64,000 nt of DNA from an uncultured Rhizobiaceae group bacterium (GTDB taxonomy: Bacteria; Pseudomonadota; Alphaproteobacteria; Rhizobiales; Rhizobiaceae). Position numbers and translations under genes: made by a program. Each line of letters begins with the position of its first letter. The first letter of the stretch is position 1. Shown piece after piece: positions 1-8,314 of the stretch. The notes under the pieces were generated by a model, which searched no databases, was not told the origin of the DNA, and worked only from the letters and a program-made list of their open reading frames with translations. The stretch is taken from the NCBI GenBank assembly GCA_937958815.1, contig CALGMR010000020.1, positions 1 to 64,000 on the forward strand, written 5' to 3'.

Positions 1-1290
1 GCCATCCACATCGGCCTGGGTAATGGTATAGGTTGCAGTGAACATTTGACTGTCACCCGGTGCCAAAGTCACACTTGCAGGCGAAATCGCAGACAATGCA
101 CCTGACCCGCCATGAACATCTGAAACAGAAACATTATCCAATGTAATGTTCCCGTCATTCGTCACCTCATACTCATACGTAATGACATCACCAACAACAG
201 CATCAACCGTCTTAGATGCAGACTTCGTGATAGACATGAGATTGTTTGCTGCGGGACCAGGAATAGAAATTGTACCTGATACGTTGCCGAGCGACCCTTC
301 GGTCGGAACGGCCGTCACAGTCGCTTGGTTCACAAAGACGATGTCGTTGTCGATATTATCCTGCGTCACCGTATGTTGTGCTGTACAAGTCATAGATTGC
401 GCACTGACCAGTGTCGTCAACGGACAAGACACAGCCCCCACGATAAAAGGATCAGTGACCACAACATTGGTCAAAGTGACCGAACCTATATTGGTCACTT
501 CAAAAGAGTAATTTATGATGTCGCCTACGGCAGAATATGAAGGTACATCCGCTGTTTTGACGATTGTTACACCAGGAGCGACTTCAGGTGAACCCGTTGC
601 ATCGTTGCCGTCTGTAAAGAACCAAAAATTATCACCACGCGTTGCGCTACCGTCTGCATCTTGAATGGTGGGGGTTGTGCTTCCAACAGTTAAAATGTCG
701 TTCAACAAAGCTGCATCAGTGCTTTCGAACCAGGCCGTCGTTGTTTGCGTGCTCCCTTGGTTGCCAAAACAGTTGGTTGCACCTTGCGACACAGTTCCCG
801 TGAGATTGGTGTTTTCACCGTTCACGCCTGTGAAACTGGAAACATCGAACCCGTTAACTTGGAATGTGATGTCATTGTGGTCGAAATTGCCTGGACAAGC
901 ATCGCCGTCTCTCGCTGTCAGTCGCACATACATTTTGGTAATCGAGCCACCAAAATAGGTTGAACAAGCCGTGGGACCACAATTCAAATTCTGAGTTGGG
1001 CCGAGCTGAAACGGACTGCCACGAAAAGCAGCGGGCGTTCCCGTTTGCTCAAAGCCACGAAACTGAGTGGAGGGGTTCACAAACTGATAATAATAGTTCC
1101 CGTTGGCACCCACGAGCACGAATACAGTACCACCCGCTTCAGGATAGGTATTAGGGATCTGGGATCCTAATCCATCAGGAATGGTTGTCGTGAATGGTGT
1201 GGCCCATGCCGCAGCATGTCCAAAAACCAAAGATATTACAGTTGCCAATACGAGAAACAAGATTCGGCTTACCGAAGACATTAACGTCAT
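1..1290 (-). CDS. Secreted DUF11/DUF7507-type repeat surface protein (N-terminal part, cut by window edge)
   Basis: Reading the minus strand from the ATG at 1290 gives an open frame without a stop down to base 1, so about 430 residues are visible and the C-terminus lies outside the window. It opens with a Sec-type signal peptide (hydrophobic stretch, then AAAWA). A globular N-terminal part with scattered cysteines follows, then at least two tandem beta-rich repeats. Each repeat carries the signature of the DUF11 family: a TKSA- or VKTAD-like start, a GD.I.Y.(Y/F)EVTN core, and a T(Y/H)T(I/V)TQ(A/D) end. Such proteins are usually large exported surface or matrix proteins. The next in-frame ATG is at 1281, and a GTG lies further up with a poorly spaced GGGA. 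No partner genes are visible. Function beyond surface location is unknown. Confidence 0.82.
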   Translation of the reverse strand, partial: MTLMSSVSRILFLVLATVISLVFGHAAAWATPFTTTIPDGLGSQIPNTYPEAGGTVFVLVGANGNYYYQFVNPSTQFRGFEQTGTPAAFRGSPFQLGPTQNLNCGPTACSTYFGGSITKMYVRLTARDGDACPGNFDHNDITFQVNGFDVSSFTGVNGENTNLTGTVSQGATNCFGNQGSTQTTTAWFESTDAALLNDILTVGSTTPTIQDADGSATRGDNFWFFTDGNDATGSPEVAPGVTIVKTADVPSYSAVGDIINYSFEVTNIGSVTLTNVVVTDPFIVGAVSCPLTTLVSAQSMTCTAQHTVTQDNIDNDIVFVNQATVTAVPTEGSLGNVSGTISIPGPAANNLMSITKSASKTVDAVVGDVITYEYEVTNDGNITLDNVSVSDVHGGSGALSAISPASVTLAPGDSQMFTATYTITQADVDG

Positions 1291-1404
1291 GGCAGCCCCA
1301 CCGGAGAAGAAACGAATCACATTCCCTTACGTAATGACACGTAAGTGGAATTTTCAAAAGATCCTTTTAGAGATCATCGAATAGGCAAAATGCACGCGGT
1401 ACAG

Positions 1405-1419
1405 TTAACGCAGCGTTAA
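1405..1419 (-). promoter_or_regulatory. Candidate CtrA box (TTAA-N7-TTAA)
   Basis: On the minus strand, facing the repeat-protein gene, the sequence TTAACGCTGCGTTAAC matches the full CtrA consensus TTAA-N7-TTAAC. The same bases form a 15-bp inverted repeat. An overlapping second pair, TTAA-N6-TTAA, lies at 1416-1429. The site is about 115 bp upstream of the start codon. CtrA is the master cell-cycle and surface-structure regulator of alphaproteobacteria; regulation here is inferred from the motif only. Confidence 0.5.
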
Positions 1420-1497
1420 TTTTCCTTAACAGACTTCATTGCCATGTTAACTTATCGAGACTGCAGAACGGCATCACTTTAAAAAGTTGGTTGCTGA

Positions 1498-1609
1498 CTT
1501 AAAAACAAAATATAATATAAATTAGAATTTTTTCTAAAAAATGGGATATTTTTGTATATATCAATAATATAAATTATTATAAAAATAATATATAATCAAA
1601 TTAGAGCAG
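1498..1609. other. Strongly AT-rich intergenic tract
   Basis: About nine in ten bases here are A or T, against roughly half in the flanking genes. It includes a 16-bp inverted repeat (TTAGAA, TTTT, TTCTAA) and runs such as TATAATATAAATTA. It lies in the 347-bp gap between the DUF3237 gene and the repeat-protein gene. The gap holds no gene I can support. Tracts like this are typical targets of nucleoid proteins (H-NS-like or MucR/Ros-type) and of curved promoters. Confidence 0.65.
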
Positions 1610-1637
1610 CATTGTAACGAAATTCACACTGTAATGT

Positions 1638-2102
1638 TCAAACAATTTCATAAATCGCCATTGTAACGGACGATGAATGCCTTGCGCCCGTGCCCACAAA
1701 CAATGTGTGATTGACCCACGAATAGCGTGGGTCTCCAGTCTCCAGTCTGGCTTGTGTGCGCATATAATATTGATCTGGCGAGACGTGTTCGCCCTTTGCC
1801 AGTTTCTTCAAGACATCAGGATCACCGAATCGGTATCCATAATTGATGATTTCGATGGTCGCGCCATCATGTGTTTCCAAAGCATATCGCGTATCAAGCT
1901 CTGCCAACCCGTCATCAAACACCGTTTGCCAATCTGCGCCCACATTGAGAACCCGGCCGTTGAGCCGCGGCCCGGTCGCGACCCCACCAACAATGGGAAT
2001 GATTCGACGTTTACCCGCTCGGCCATTGCCCAATTCCTGAATTGGACCGAGATCAACTTCAATATTACAAACATGGTCAAGTATTGGCGCATTCAGCTTC
2101 AT
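1638..2102 (-). CDS. DUF3237 domain-containing protein
   Basis: A 154-residue protein whose whole length fits the DUF3237 family. The features are an N-terminal VD.G..Q.(L/G)GNGRAGKRRIIPI.GG block, a central DTRYALETHDGA.I...N.G.R segment, and a C-terminal TQARLETGD..Y.W.N..LFVGTGAR block. The family is a small beta-barrel of unknown biochemical function that is common in environmental proteobacteria; some members are encoded near aromatic or lipid catabolism genes. It reads in the same direction as leuD, but a terminator separates the two, so it is probably transcribed separately. There is no signal peptide. Confidence 0.85.
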   Translation of the reverse strand: MKLNAPILDHVCNIEVDLGPIQELGNGRAGKRRIIPIVGGVATGPRLNGRVLNVGADWQTVFDDGLAELDTRYALETHDGATIEIINYGYRFGDPDVLKKLAKGEHVSPDQYYMRTQARLETGDPRYSWVNHTLFVGTGARHSSSVTMAIYEIV

Positions 2103-2142
2103 GTTTCAGATCCAGTTCTAATTTGGGTGCCATTAAGACAAC

Positions 2143-2174
2143 AAAAAACCCGAACGGCAAAGCCATCCGGGTTT
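2143..2174 (-). terminator. Rho-independent terminator after leuD
   Basis: On the minus strand an imperfect stem (AAACCCGGATGGC paired with GCCGTTCGGGTTT) is followed by a run of six T. It sits about 30 bp past the leuD stop codon and before the DUF3237 gene. Confidence 0.8.
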
Positions 2175-2203
2175 CAAAAAATCAAACTATTTTGGTTCGA
2201 CAC

Positions 2204-2806
2204 TCAAACCCAAGCACGTTCGCTCAATTTGCTTTCAAACGCATCAATGCTGTCGACTTTTTCCATGGTCAAACCGATATCATCCAGACCGTTCAGCAGG
2301 CAGTGCTTTTTGTGGGCATCCAAATCAAAAGAAATGCTGCCACCATCTGGGCCCGTGATGGTTTGCGTTTCCAGATCCACAGTCAAAACAGCGTTGGAGC
2401 CACGGCTGGCATCATCCAACAATTTCTCGAGTTCATCTTCCGTCACTTGAACTGGCAAAATGCCATTCTTGAAACAGTTGTTGTAGAAAATATCCGCGAA
2501 ACTGGTTGAGATCACACAGCGAATGCCTCTGTCCAGCAAAGCCCAGGGCGCATGTTCACGTGAAGAGCCGCAACCAAAATTATCGCCAGCCACCAAAATG
2601 GTCGCATCGCGATAAGCTGGTTTGTTCAAAACAAAATCTGGATTTTCACTGCCATCTTCGTTGAGACGCATTTCGGCAAACAGCCCTTCAGACAGACCTG
2701 TGCGTTTGATTGTTTTCAAATAGTCCTTCGGAATAATCATATCGGTATCGATATTGATAATCGGAAGCGGTGCTGCAACACCTGTCAATTTTGTGAACTT
2801 TTCCAT
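2204..2806 (-). CDS. leuD: 3-isopropylmalate dehydratase small subunit
   Basis: This is the 200-residue swivel-domain subunit of isopropylmalate isomerase. With LeuC it converts 2-isopropylmalate to 3-isopropylmalate in leucine synthesis in the cytoplasm. The sequence shows the family N-terminus ([22 protein letters not shown]), the substrate-loop motif [13 protein letters not shown] at residues 78-90, and the usual length. The start is the ATG at 2806. Its partner leuC lies 6 kb away on the other strand and leuB at 30.7 kb, so the leucine genes are scattered here, as in many Hyphomicrobiales. A strong terminator follows. Confidence 0.97.
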   Translation of the reverse strand: MEKFTKLTGVAAPLPIINIDTDMIIPKDYLKTIKRTGLSEGLFAEMRLNEDGSENPDFVLNKPAYRDATILVAGDNFGCGSSREHAPWALLDRGIRCVISTSFADIFYNNCFKNGILPVQVTEDELEKLLDDASRGSNAVLTVDLETQTITGPDGGSISFDLDAHKKHCLLNGLDDIGLTMEKVDSIDAFESKLSERAWV

Positions 2807-2891
2807 GAGATAATGTCTCTTGTCTAATCTGTTGGGGATGATCTACACCAGACTTTCGAAATCGCCAAGATCAACACGGGTTATGTTTGCA

Positions 2892-3098
2892 ATGAAACTC
2901 TACAGAATGATCACAGGACCCGATGACAATGAATTTTGCCATCGCGTATCCAAGGCTTTGTCCAACGGGTGGGAACTCGCGGGCAGCGCGTCTCTGACTT
3001 TCGACGCCGTGCGTGGCCGCACCATGTGCGGACAATCTGTGGTGAAGGATGTGCCTGACGAGGACTATTCTCCAGACATAAAATTGGGCGATTATTAA
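2892..3098 (+). CDS. DUF1737 domain-containing small protein
   Basis: A 68-residue protein beginning MKLYRMITGPDD. It carries the family features: F.HRV..AL..GWEL.GS.SLTFDA..G, then CGQ.VVK and a YSPDIKL end. The function of DUF1737 is unknown; members are short cytoplasmic proteins. The start at 2892 matches where family members begin. The frame extends upstream to a TTG at 2820, but those residues look non-conserved, and no clear ribosome-binding site marks either choice. The gene diverges from leuD and ends three bases before the next gene, so the two are probably co-translated. Confidence 0.75.
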   Translation: MKLYRMITGPDDNEFCHRVSKALSNGWELAGSASLTFDAVRGRTMCGQSVVKDVPDEDYSPDIKLGDY

Positions 3099-3101
3099 TC
3101 C

Positions 3102-3494
3102 ATGTATCGCGAAGATTCGTTCTTCACGCTAACGATCGGCGGCCAAATCGGATTGGTAGCGTTATCTTTGCTTTTGGCAGCGATCTTTCTTCATATTTGC
3201 TGGCGCACAACACTTGGAAAATTCATCTGGTTGCGTTTTGCAATCGCTGTTTTTCTGTTCATGTCGTTCATCTGGCTCATGCCCCAGATCTACTATATTT
3301 ACTATATCTTTCTGCTTAACGTGCCTTGGCAAATCATCATTCAATCGCCACCCACGCCTGTCGATCTCGGTCGAATTTTGTTGTTCGCAGAAAACGCGAA
3401 CCTGTCATTTCACGCACAGGCAATAATGGGGTGGGCGCTCATTTTGCTCGCACTGTTGCGACCAAAATTTGAAAAACCTAAGCCTGCTCGCTAA
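3102..3494 (+). CDS. Hypothetical small integral membrane protein
   Basis: A 130-residue protein I cannot place in a family. Four hydrophobic segments are visible at about residues 13-31, 40-60, 63-80 and 105-119, with a soluble basic tail (RPKFEKPKPAR). This suggests a polytopic inner-membrane protein. It starts three bases after the DUF1737 stop, which suggests translational coupling. Its last 17 bases overlap the 3' end of the convergent phosphotransacetylase gene. No signal for a specific function is visible. Confidence 0.6.
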   Translation: MYREDSFFTLTIGGQIGLVALSLLLAAIFLHICWRTTLGKFIWLRFAIAVFLFMSFIWLMPQIYYIYYIFLLNVPWQIIIQSPPTPVDLGRILLFAENANLSFHAQAIMGWALILLALLRPKFEKPKPAR

Positions 3495-4455
3495 GATATT
3501 TTGCGTATAGAACACCAAGTGCACAGGAGGCTATTCGCGCTTCTGCACTGTCGGCGCGACTCGTCAGAATAACAGGCGCTTTCGCACCCACAACCAATCC
3601 GGCCGTCTCACTGCCAGCCATAAATGTGAGCGCTTTGAAGAATATGTTGCCGGCCTCAATCGTTGGCACAACCAGAATATCCGCGTCGCCCGCAACGGGT
3701 GACTCAATACCCTTCAGTTCTGCCGCCTCTTTGCTGACCGCGTTGTCCAAAGCGAAAGGACCATCAACCATTCCGCCCGTGATTTTACCCTGAGCTGCGG
3801 CATCTGCAATTGCACGCGCTTCCACCGAGGAGGGGATGGCAGGGTTCGGACTTTCGACAGCCGACAAAATTGCAGCCTTCGGCGTTTCAACACCCAACGC
3901 ACGCGCAAGATTGATCCCATTTTGAGTGATAGACATTTTATGATTTTCGGTCGGTGCAACATTCAATGCGGCATCAGTGATAATCACAGGACGATCCCAA
4001 GTTGGAATGTCCATGACAAAGCAATGGCTGGTGCGTTGAGACGTGCGCAAGCCATTTTCCTTGCGAATGACAGCAGCCAAATATGTGTCAGAATGAATAA
4101 AACCCTTCATCAAAACTTGAGCAGCACCTTCCACCACCAGATCAACACCGCGATGCGCCGCCTGCTCTTCAGTCTCAGCTTGGACAATCTCGAGACCGGA
4201 AATATCAAACCCCGCGTCCTTTGCGGTTTTCTCAATTCGGGTTTTGTCGCCCACCAATATGGGTACAATCAAACCTTCGTCACGGGCATCCAATGCGCCT
4301 TCCAAAGCTGTTGCTTCCTCTGGACAGATGACGGCAGTCTTCAACGGATCAAGTGGAGCACACATCGAAAGAAGTTTTGAAAAATGCGGGCGGGTTTCTG
4401 GTGTGATTTCGTGCACAATGGGCTCCAATTGTTCTTCTCCACTTTCACCATCCAT
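3478..4455 (-). CDS. Phosphate acetyl/butyryltransferase family protein
   Basis: An approximately 325-residue protein of the PTA/PTB family, which moves an acyl group between CoA and phosphate. Visible features are an N-terminal K.AVICPEEATALEGA..A..EGL..PILVGD block, GAAQVLMKGFIHSD, the central ITDAALNVAPT segment, a VDGPFALDNAVS loop and a C-terminal GNIFFKALTFMAG..TAGLVVGA.APVILTSRADS block. The length fits the short PTA/PTB type without an N-terminal DRTGG domain. The first ATG is at 4455; the frame continues up to a TTG at 4527 with unconvincing residues. Acetyl or butyryl preference cannot be told from sequence alone. No acetate kinase is adjacent. Confidence 0.85.
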   Translation of the reverse strand: MDGESGEEQLEPIVHEITPETRPHFSKLLSMCAPLDPLKTAVICPEEATALEGALDARDEGLIVPILVGDKTRIEKTAKDAGFDISGLEIVQAETEEQAAHRGVDLVVEGAAQVLMKGFIHSDTYLAAVIRKENGLRTSQRTSHCFVMDIPTWDRPVIITDAALNVAPTENHKMSITQNGINLARALGVETPKAAILSAVESPNPAIPSSVEARAIADAAAQGKITGGMVDGPFALDNAVSKEAAELKGIESPVAGDADILVVPTIEAGNIFFKALTFMAGSETAGLVVGAKAPVILTSRADSAEARIASCALGVLYAKYLSEQA

Positions 4456-4552
4456 AAAGGCAATTCGTGTGCGGGGAAAGCTGGAGACACTTTGCGCGGA
4501 GTAAAAAATAAAGTTAGATGACCACAATTAACTTCGAAGCTGAGGCAGCCGC

Positions 4553-5512
4553 GTGACCACAAATATTTTGACCATAGGAACATTTTTCCCAAGCGTAATC
4601 TCTGATCTCAGCAAAGAGTTTGAAATTGTCGAATGCCCTGAGCGCAGCGACATTGAAAAACTGTCGGCTAACCAATGCGAACACATTGAAGGTTTAGCCA
4701 CATTTGGTTGGGCGCCAAAAGATCTTATAGAGAAATTTCCAAGACTTAAACTGATTTCAAGTTTCGGCGTTGGTTATGATGGTGTGGATGCGGACTTTGC
4801 GGCATCGAAAGAAATCATCGTCACCCACACTCCAAATGTGCTGAACGATGACGTTGCCAACACGGCGATTATGTTGATCCTCGCAACGATGCGCCGCCTC
4901 ATCGTCCAAGACAAATATTTGCGCGATGGTCGTTGGGTCAAAGAAGGCAATGCACCTTTGACAACCAGCATTCGCGGCAAAAAAGTTGGCATTGTGGGCT
5001 TGGGCCGCATTGGCGAAGCAATTGCCGAAAAACTGTCTGTTTTCCAATGCGAAACCGTTTATCATTCACGAAACAAGAAAGAGGGCGTCCCATACACATA
5101 TTATGGAAATCTCGTTGAGATGGCGAAAGAGTGTGATCTTTTGATTGCAATTACCCCCGGTGGGCCGGCAACAAATAAGCTGATCAATCGTGACGTGATT
5201 GAAGCTTTGGGCCCGCAAGGCACACTCATCAATGTTGCGCGTGGAACCGTGGTCGACGAAACTGAGATGGTAAACGCCCTGCAAGATAGACGCTTAGGTG
5301 CTGCAGGTCTTGACGTTTTTGAAGACGAACCAAACGTGCCTGAAGAATTGTTCTCCATGGAAAATGTGGTGCTCACGCCCCATGTAGCCAGCGCAACTTG
5401 GGAAACCCGACAAGCCATGTCTGACCTCGTGGTTGCAAACCTCGTTTCATACTTTTCAAAAGGCAAAGTTGAAACGCCGGTGCCTGAATGCGCCAATCTA
5501 ACTGGTGCTTAA
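4553..5512 (+). CDS. D-isomer-specific 2-hydroxyacid dehydrogenase (glyoxylate/hydroxypyruvate reductase type)
   Basis: A 319-residue NAD(P)-dependent oxidoreductase. Residues 145-154 hold the Rossmann glycine motif GIVGLGRIG. The catalytic set is complete: Arg230 in NVARG, the acidic FEDEP at 256-260, and His277 in TPHVAS. An N-terminal FGVGYDGVD segment is typical of the GhrB/hydroxypyruvate reductase branch. The likely reaction is reduction of glyoxylate or hydroxypyruvate; the exact substrate is not decided by sequence. It starts with GTG at 4553 and diverges from the phosphotransacetylase gene. It converges on the glutathione transferase gene. Confidence 0.88.
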   Translation: MTTNILTIGTFFPSVISDLSKEFEIVECPERSDIEKLSANQCEHIEGLATFGWAPKDLIEKFPRLKLISSFGVGYDGVDADFAASKEIIVTHTPNVLNDDVANTAIMLILATMRRLIVQDKYLRDGRWVKEGNAPLTTSIRGKKVGIVGLGRIGEAIAEKLSVFQCETVYHSRNKKEGVPYTYYGNLVEMAKECDLLIAITPGGPATNKLINRDVIEALGPQGTLINVARGTVVDETEMVNALQDRRLGAAGLDVFEDEPNVPEELFSMENVVLTPHVASATWETRQAMSDLVVANLVSYFSKGKVETPVPECANLTGA

Positions 5513-5514
5513 AT

Positions 5515-6210
5515 TTAATCTTTTTGACCGAATAAAATTTTGCGCTCTTCATCAGTAGGTGGCCGTTGCCGCCTGCTGTCTTTGCCCAAAGCCACACCTG
5601 CCTGAACTGCAGGACGGTCTTTCACTGCAGCGCGCCAGCGTGCCAAGTTTGGAAATTCATCCAAAGACAATTGCATAGCCTTGGCAATCAAAACCCATGG
5701 CCAGCACATCATATCAGCGATGGAATAATCATTGCCCACAATCCAATCACGGCCCTGCAAGCGTGTGTCGAGAACTTTCAAACATCGCATGGACTCCGCT
5801 TCATAACGGTTGCGTCCATATCCATGGCGCTCTTCCTCAGGCGCATAATTGAAGAAATGACTGTGCTGCCCCATCATCGGCCCTTGGTTGCCTGTTTGCC
5901 AAAACAGCCATTCTAGAATCTCTTTTTCCAACACTGGATCAGCTGGCAAAAACCGCTGAAATTTTCGTGCGAGATAAAACATGATCGCACCAGATTCGAA
6001 CACACTTAAAGGTTCACTCTCTACATCATGATCCACAATGGCAGGCATCCGGTTATTTGGACTGATCGCTAGAAATTCAGGTTTAAACTGATCACCCTGA
6101 CCAATATTCACAAAATGGGTTTCATAATCGATGCCAAGCTCTTCCAGAAGAATAGAGACTTTCCATCCATTGGGCGTTGGCCAGTAGTAGAAATCAAGCG
6201 GTTTGCTCAT
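5515..6210 (-). CDS. Glutathione S-transferase family protein (Nu/YfcG-like)
   Basis: A 231-residue cytosolic glutathione transferase. The N-terminal thioredoxin-like domain contains TPNGWKVSILLEELG, the conserved cis-Pro region NNRMPAIVDHD, and the glutathione-binding SVFESGAIM.YLA. The helical C-terminal domain has the QTGNQGPMMGQ segment and the N-capping YSIADMMCWPW box. These features resemble the Nu-class disulfide-bond oxidoreductases (YfcG/YghU), which use glutathione for redox chemistry. The start codon overlaps the CoA-transferase stop by four bases (ATGTCATGA), so the two genes form one translational unit. Confidence 0.9.
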   Translation of the reverse strand: MSKPLDFYYWPTPNGWKVSILLEELGIDYETHFVNIGQGDQFKPEFLAISPNNRMPAIVDHDVESEPLSVFESGAIMFYLARKFQRFLPADPVLEKEILEWLFWQTGNQGPMMGQHSHFFNYAPEEERHGYGRNRYEAESMRCLKVLDTRLQGRDWIVGNDYSIADMMCWPWVLIAKAMQLSLDEFPNLARWRAAVKDRPAVQAGVALGKDSRRQRPPTDEERKILFGQKD

Positions 6211-7445
6211 GACATATCTCCCAAACTGGTCACACCCTCTTCTGCCAGTGCCTCAATTTCTTCATCACTAAAACCCAAATGCCCCAACAGCTGATGGCTG
6301 TCTGCACCAAGCGAAGGCGCCGGCAATCGGAACTCTGTGGGTGTGTTTGAAAATTGCGGTGCAGGTCGCGCTTGTCGTAAAACCCCTGCGATTGGGTGAT
6401 GCGTTTCAACAATTGTTTCATTGGCCAGAATTTGGGGGTGAGCGATGACTTCACGTCGTGTGAGAACTGGGGCGCATGGCACATCCTCCGCTTCCAGTTT
6501 TGCCAGCCAGTTTGCAGCCGTGTCCGTCAACAAAACATCTTGTGTCATTTGCAAACGTTCATCAATGTTTTGCCCGCGCAGTGCGGATGTCGCAAAGCGG
6601 GCGTCAGTCAACCATTCGGGTTTATTGAACGCTCTGCAAAGCCCCGCCCATTCTTTGTCAGATTGAACGGCGACACTGATATAATCTTCAGCCGTTTCAT
6701 AAATCAGGTCGATGAAGCTTTGTGCCGTTTCTTTCTCAAGTTCATCACCCACAAATGTATGCGCGCCCATGTCTGACCCCCAAAGGAATGACACGACCGT
6801 ATCCAGCATGGACAGTTTGATATGTTGCCCCTCACCTTTGGCGCGACCACCAGTTCGTTCACGATGAAACAGGGCTGCGCTGATAGATTGAGCTGCAGCG
6901 TAGCCAGTCAACTTGTCTGGGACAATAGTGCGCACCAGTCGAGGCCGCAGCTCATCTGACCCACCTTGTACCGTTGTTAAGCCAGAAAGGGCCTGAACAA
7001 GCGGATCATAAACCGGCTTCTGCGCATACGGCCCCACATCTCCAAAACCGGAAATAGAGACATAAACAATTGACGGCGCAATTTCTTTGATAGCGTCATA
7101 TCCAATGCCAATACGGTCCACGACGCCTGGCCGAAAATTCTGAACAATCACGTCAGCTTCAGCAGCCATTCGCTTAAAAATCTCTACGGCACGCTTGTCC
7201 TTCAGGTTCAAAGTCAAAGACCGTTTGTTGCGATTGTTGTTCACGAAAGACGCTGAAAATCCATTTCGTTTGGTGGACACCGATCTTGTGTGGTCGCCAC
7301 CCTTTGGGTTTTCGATTTTGATTACGTCCGCCCCTTGATCGGCCAACATGAGAGTGGTCATGGGCCCCGAAATCATGGACGTGAGATCAAGCACTCGAAT
7401 GCCTGAGAGCGGGCCATGGTTCGTAGAATATGTGTCTTTTGGCAT
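6207..7445 (-). CDS. CaiB/BaiF family (family III) CoA transferase
   Basis: A 412-residue formyl-CoA transferase-type enzyme that moves CoA between carboxylic acids. The N-terminus holds GIRVLDLTSMISGPM and the ADQGADVIKIE strand, then NFRPGV.DR.G and ISGFGD.GPY. Asp177 (VPDKLTG) aligns with the catalytic aspartate of formyl-CoA:oxalate CoA-transferase. The start at 7445 gives the normal family N-terminus; the frame continues upstream to 7553 without conserved residues. It is the upstream partner of the overlapping glutathione transferase gene. The substrate is unknown; the redox partner could hint at an alpha-keto or hydroxy acid pathway. Confidence 0.9.
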   Translation of the reverse strand: MPKDTYSTNHGPLSGIRVLDLTSMISGPMTTLMLADQGADVIKIENPKGGDHTRSVSTKRNGFSASFVNNNRNKRSLTLNLKDKRAVEIFKRMAAEADVIVQNFRPGVVDRIGIGYDAIKEIAPSIVYVSISGFGDVGPYAQKPVYDPLVQALSGLTTVQGGSDELRPRLVRTIVPDKLTGYAAAQSISAALFHRERTGGRAKGEGQHIKLSMLDTVVSFLWGSDMGAHTFVGDELEKETAQSFIDLIYETAEDYISVAVQSDKEWAGLCRAFNKPEWLTDARFATSALRGQNIDERLQMTQDVLLTDTAANWLAKLEAEDVPCAPVLTRREVIAHPQILANETIVETHHPIAGVLRQARPAPQFSNTPTEFRLPAPSLGADSHQLLGHLGFSDEEIEALAEEGVTSLGDMS

Positions 7446-7507
7446 AACACGCGCCTTGTTCAAGATTCTGCTGATCATGACGCGAACAATCGAAATTTGA
7501 AAGGCAA

Positions 7508-8236
7508 TTACTTGCGCGCGAAAACACCAATCATCGGCCCAAGAGGACGCCAACCACCTCGGTTCGCTGTTTTGGTTTTGATGGCAGACACCGTTCCATC
7601 AAGAAACAACGCGTTGGGTGCGTTCAATTCATCTTGAAACAATTTCCCAAAGTTCCAGAAATTGATGACCCCGTGGGAAATGGCAAAATGAACCGTGCCC
7701 CCATCTTTTGAAACACCCACTCCATTGCGAATTTTCAAACTGTCAGACTCTTTCAAGAACCGCGGATGCAGCTTTCCATCAATCACCAACATAGGTCCAG
7801 ACTGGGTTGCAAAATCAACCGTGCGATCCGCTTTCAAAAACGCCTTGGTTTCGCTTACCCCAAGTTTTCCATCCCGACCCCAAAACACGCCATTAGGCAG
7901 AAGGTGAAAATTACCCCACCCACCCTTGGTTGAAATCTGCTTTTCTTCCCGCCCGTTTTCCACATACAGCCCAACAGGAAACAGTTCATCGTGATACATG
8001 CCGCCATTCATCAACATGAGCGGCTCAAGGTTTTTACTTTCAAGTGCACTTTCAAGGCGAGAAAGACGTGCGAAAGGTTCACCAGATGGGTTGGTCAAAA
8101 ACAAACGTGTTTCAATTTCAGCAACAGAATAAGAGCACACTGTATGCTTTACATTTGCATGGGTGAGTGTGCGACAATCACCATCATGGCACCCGCCAAA
8201 CAGGGCGCAGAATATTGCAGTTAGAAAGTCCCACAT
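7508..8236 (-). CDS. Phosphodiester glycosidase (NAGPA/DUF2233) family protein
   Basis: A protein of about 242 residues resembling the domain of phosphodiester alpha-N-acetylglucosaminidase (NAGPA). Visible blocks are MLMNGGMYHDELFPVGLYV.NG, GNFHLLPNGVFWGRDG, ATQSGPMLVIDG, RNGVGVSKDG..HFAISHG, and NALFLDGTVSA ending in LGPMIGVF. The ATG at 8236 gives a short hydrophobic lead (FLTAIFCALFGGC) that looks like a membrane or lipoprotein signal, so the product is probably exported. It lies 62 bp upstream of the CoA-transferase gene and could share its transcript. The substrate is unknown, probably an envelope sugar-phosphodiester. Confidence 0.8.
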   Translation of the reverse strand: MWDFLTAIFCALFGGCHDGDCRTLTHANVKHTVCSYSVAEIETRLFLTNPSGEPFARLSRLESALESKNLEPLMLMNGGMYHDELFPVGLYVENGREEKQISTKGGWGNFHLLPNGVFWGRDGKLGVSETKAFLKADRTVDFATQSGPMLVIDGKLHPRFLKESDSLKIRNGVGVSKDGGTVHFAISHGVINFWNFGKLFQDELNAPNALFLDGTVSAIKTKTANRGGWRPLGPMIGVFARK

Positions 8237-8314
8237 GAAGTTCGCAGCCAGCCTTAATCTGCAACAACCACCGGATGATTGCCTATCAACCAATCACGGC
8301 GTCAATGCGACATG

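Noticed and set aside
146-1154. Several plus-strand frames of 60-120 codons
   Set aside because: They lie opposite the minus-strand repeat-protein gene, which reads through without stops, has a signal peptide and clear family motifs.
1677-2509. Plus-strand frames up to 257 codons opposite DUF3237 and leuD
   Set aside because: The minus-strand products are recognised families over their full length; the plus-strand frames run through the leuD terminator and look random.
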